DNA of 6,371 bases from positions 1 through 6,371 of the forward strand of contig JAJZHT010000074.1 of assembly GCA_021804455.1 (NCBI GenBank), written 5' to 3'. The notes beneath the pieces are model-generated. The model worked only from the letters and a program-made list of their open reading frames with translations, searched no databases and had not been told where the DNA came from. This DNA comes from Pseudomonadota bacterium. Its GTDB lineage: Bacteria > Pseudomonadota > Alphaproteobacteria > Paracaedibacterales > CAIULA01. The position numbers and the translations under genes were made by a program. The stretch's first letter is position 1. The number at the start of each line of letters is the position of its first letter. Positions 6,307 to 6,371 of this stretch are shown piece by piece.

Positions 6307-6371
6307 AAAAACAACCAAAATACTAAAAATAGTGTTAAATTAGTTGTTAATCTGTCCAATTAAAAATTTTT
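6307..6371. other. AT-rich tail without a gene
   Basis: The 65 bases after trkH are very AT-rich. AACAAC (6310-6315) and GTTGTT (6343-6348) could pair, but the stem is weak, the loop is long and no T-run follows directly, so I do not call a terminator. No coding frame of note begins here. Confidence 0.4.

Noticed and set aside
6310..6348. AACAAC/GTTGTT pairing as a trkH terminator
   Set aside because: The stem has only six mostly A-T pairs around a 27-nt loop, and no T-run follows directly.

Overview
The window looks like ordinary chromosome from a moderately AT-rich alphaproteobacterium. The evidence is the form of the penicillin-binding-type carboxypeptidase, the adjacency of tatC and serS, and TatC and SerS motifs typical of that class. 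The AT-rich spacers and an orphan secreted protein would fit a Rickettsiales/Holosporales-like, possibly host-associated lineage, but that placement is inference; no rRNA or marker phylogeny is available here.

Layout: (1) 1-227, plus strand, the C-terminal end of a gene entering from the left, not securely identified. (2) 276-2304, minus strand, a tight two-gene operon tatC-serS whose genes overlap by 8 bp. (3) 2305-2400, a divergent promoter region. (4) 2401-3180, plus strand, an unrecognised secreted protein with six cysteines. (5) 3181-3249, a convergent spacer with an imperfect hairpin. (6) 3250-4581, minus strand, a D-alanyl-D-alanine carboxypeptidase (peptidase S11) with a Sec signal peptide. 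(7) 4582-4851, a 270-bp divergent intergenic region with a very good minus-strand promoter, a candidate plus-strand promoter and a small inverted repeat. (8) 4852-6306, plus strand, the potassium-uptake channel subunit TrkH. (9) 6307-6371, an AT-rich tail with no gene.

The genes are mostly cell-envelope and translation housekeeping: twin-arginine protein export (TatC), seryl-tRNA charging (SerS), peptidoglycan trimming (S11 carboxypeptidase) and K+ uptake (TrkH). Only tatC-serS look co-transcribed. Both secreted proteins here have Sec-type signal peptides without a twin-arginine motif, so neither is an obvious TatC substrate.

I found no mobile element, CRISPR array, tRNA or rRNA, and no convincing new multi-gene system. 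The points most worth attention are the orphan six-cysteine secreted protein, the corrected start and promoter of the carboxypeptidase, its unusual basic tail, and a TatC with glycine where the family usually has a glutamate.
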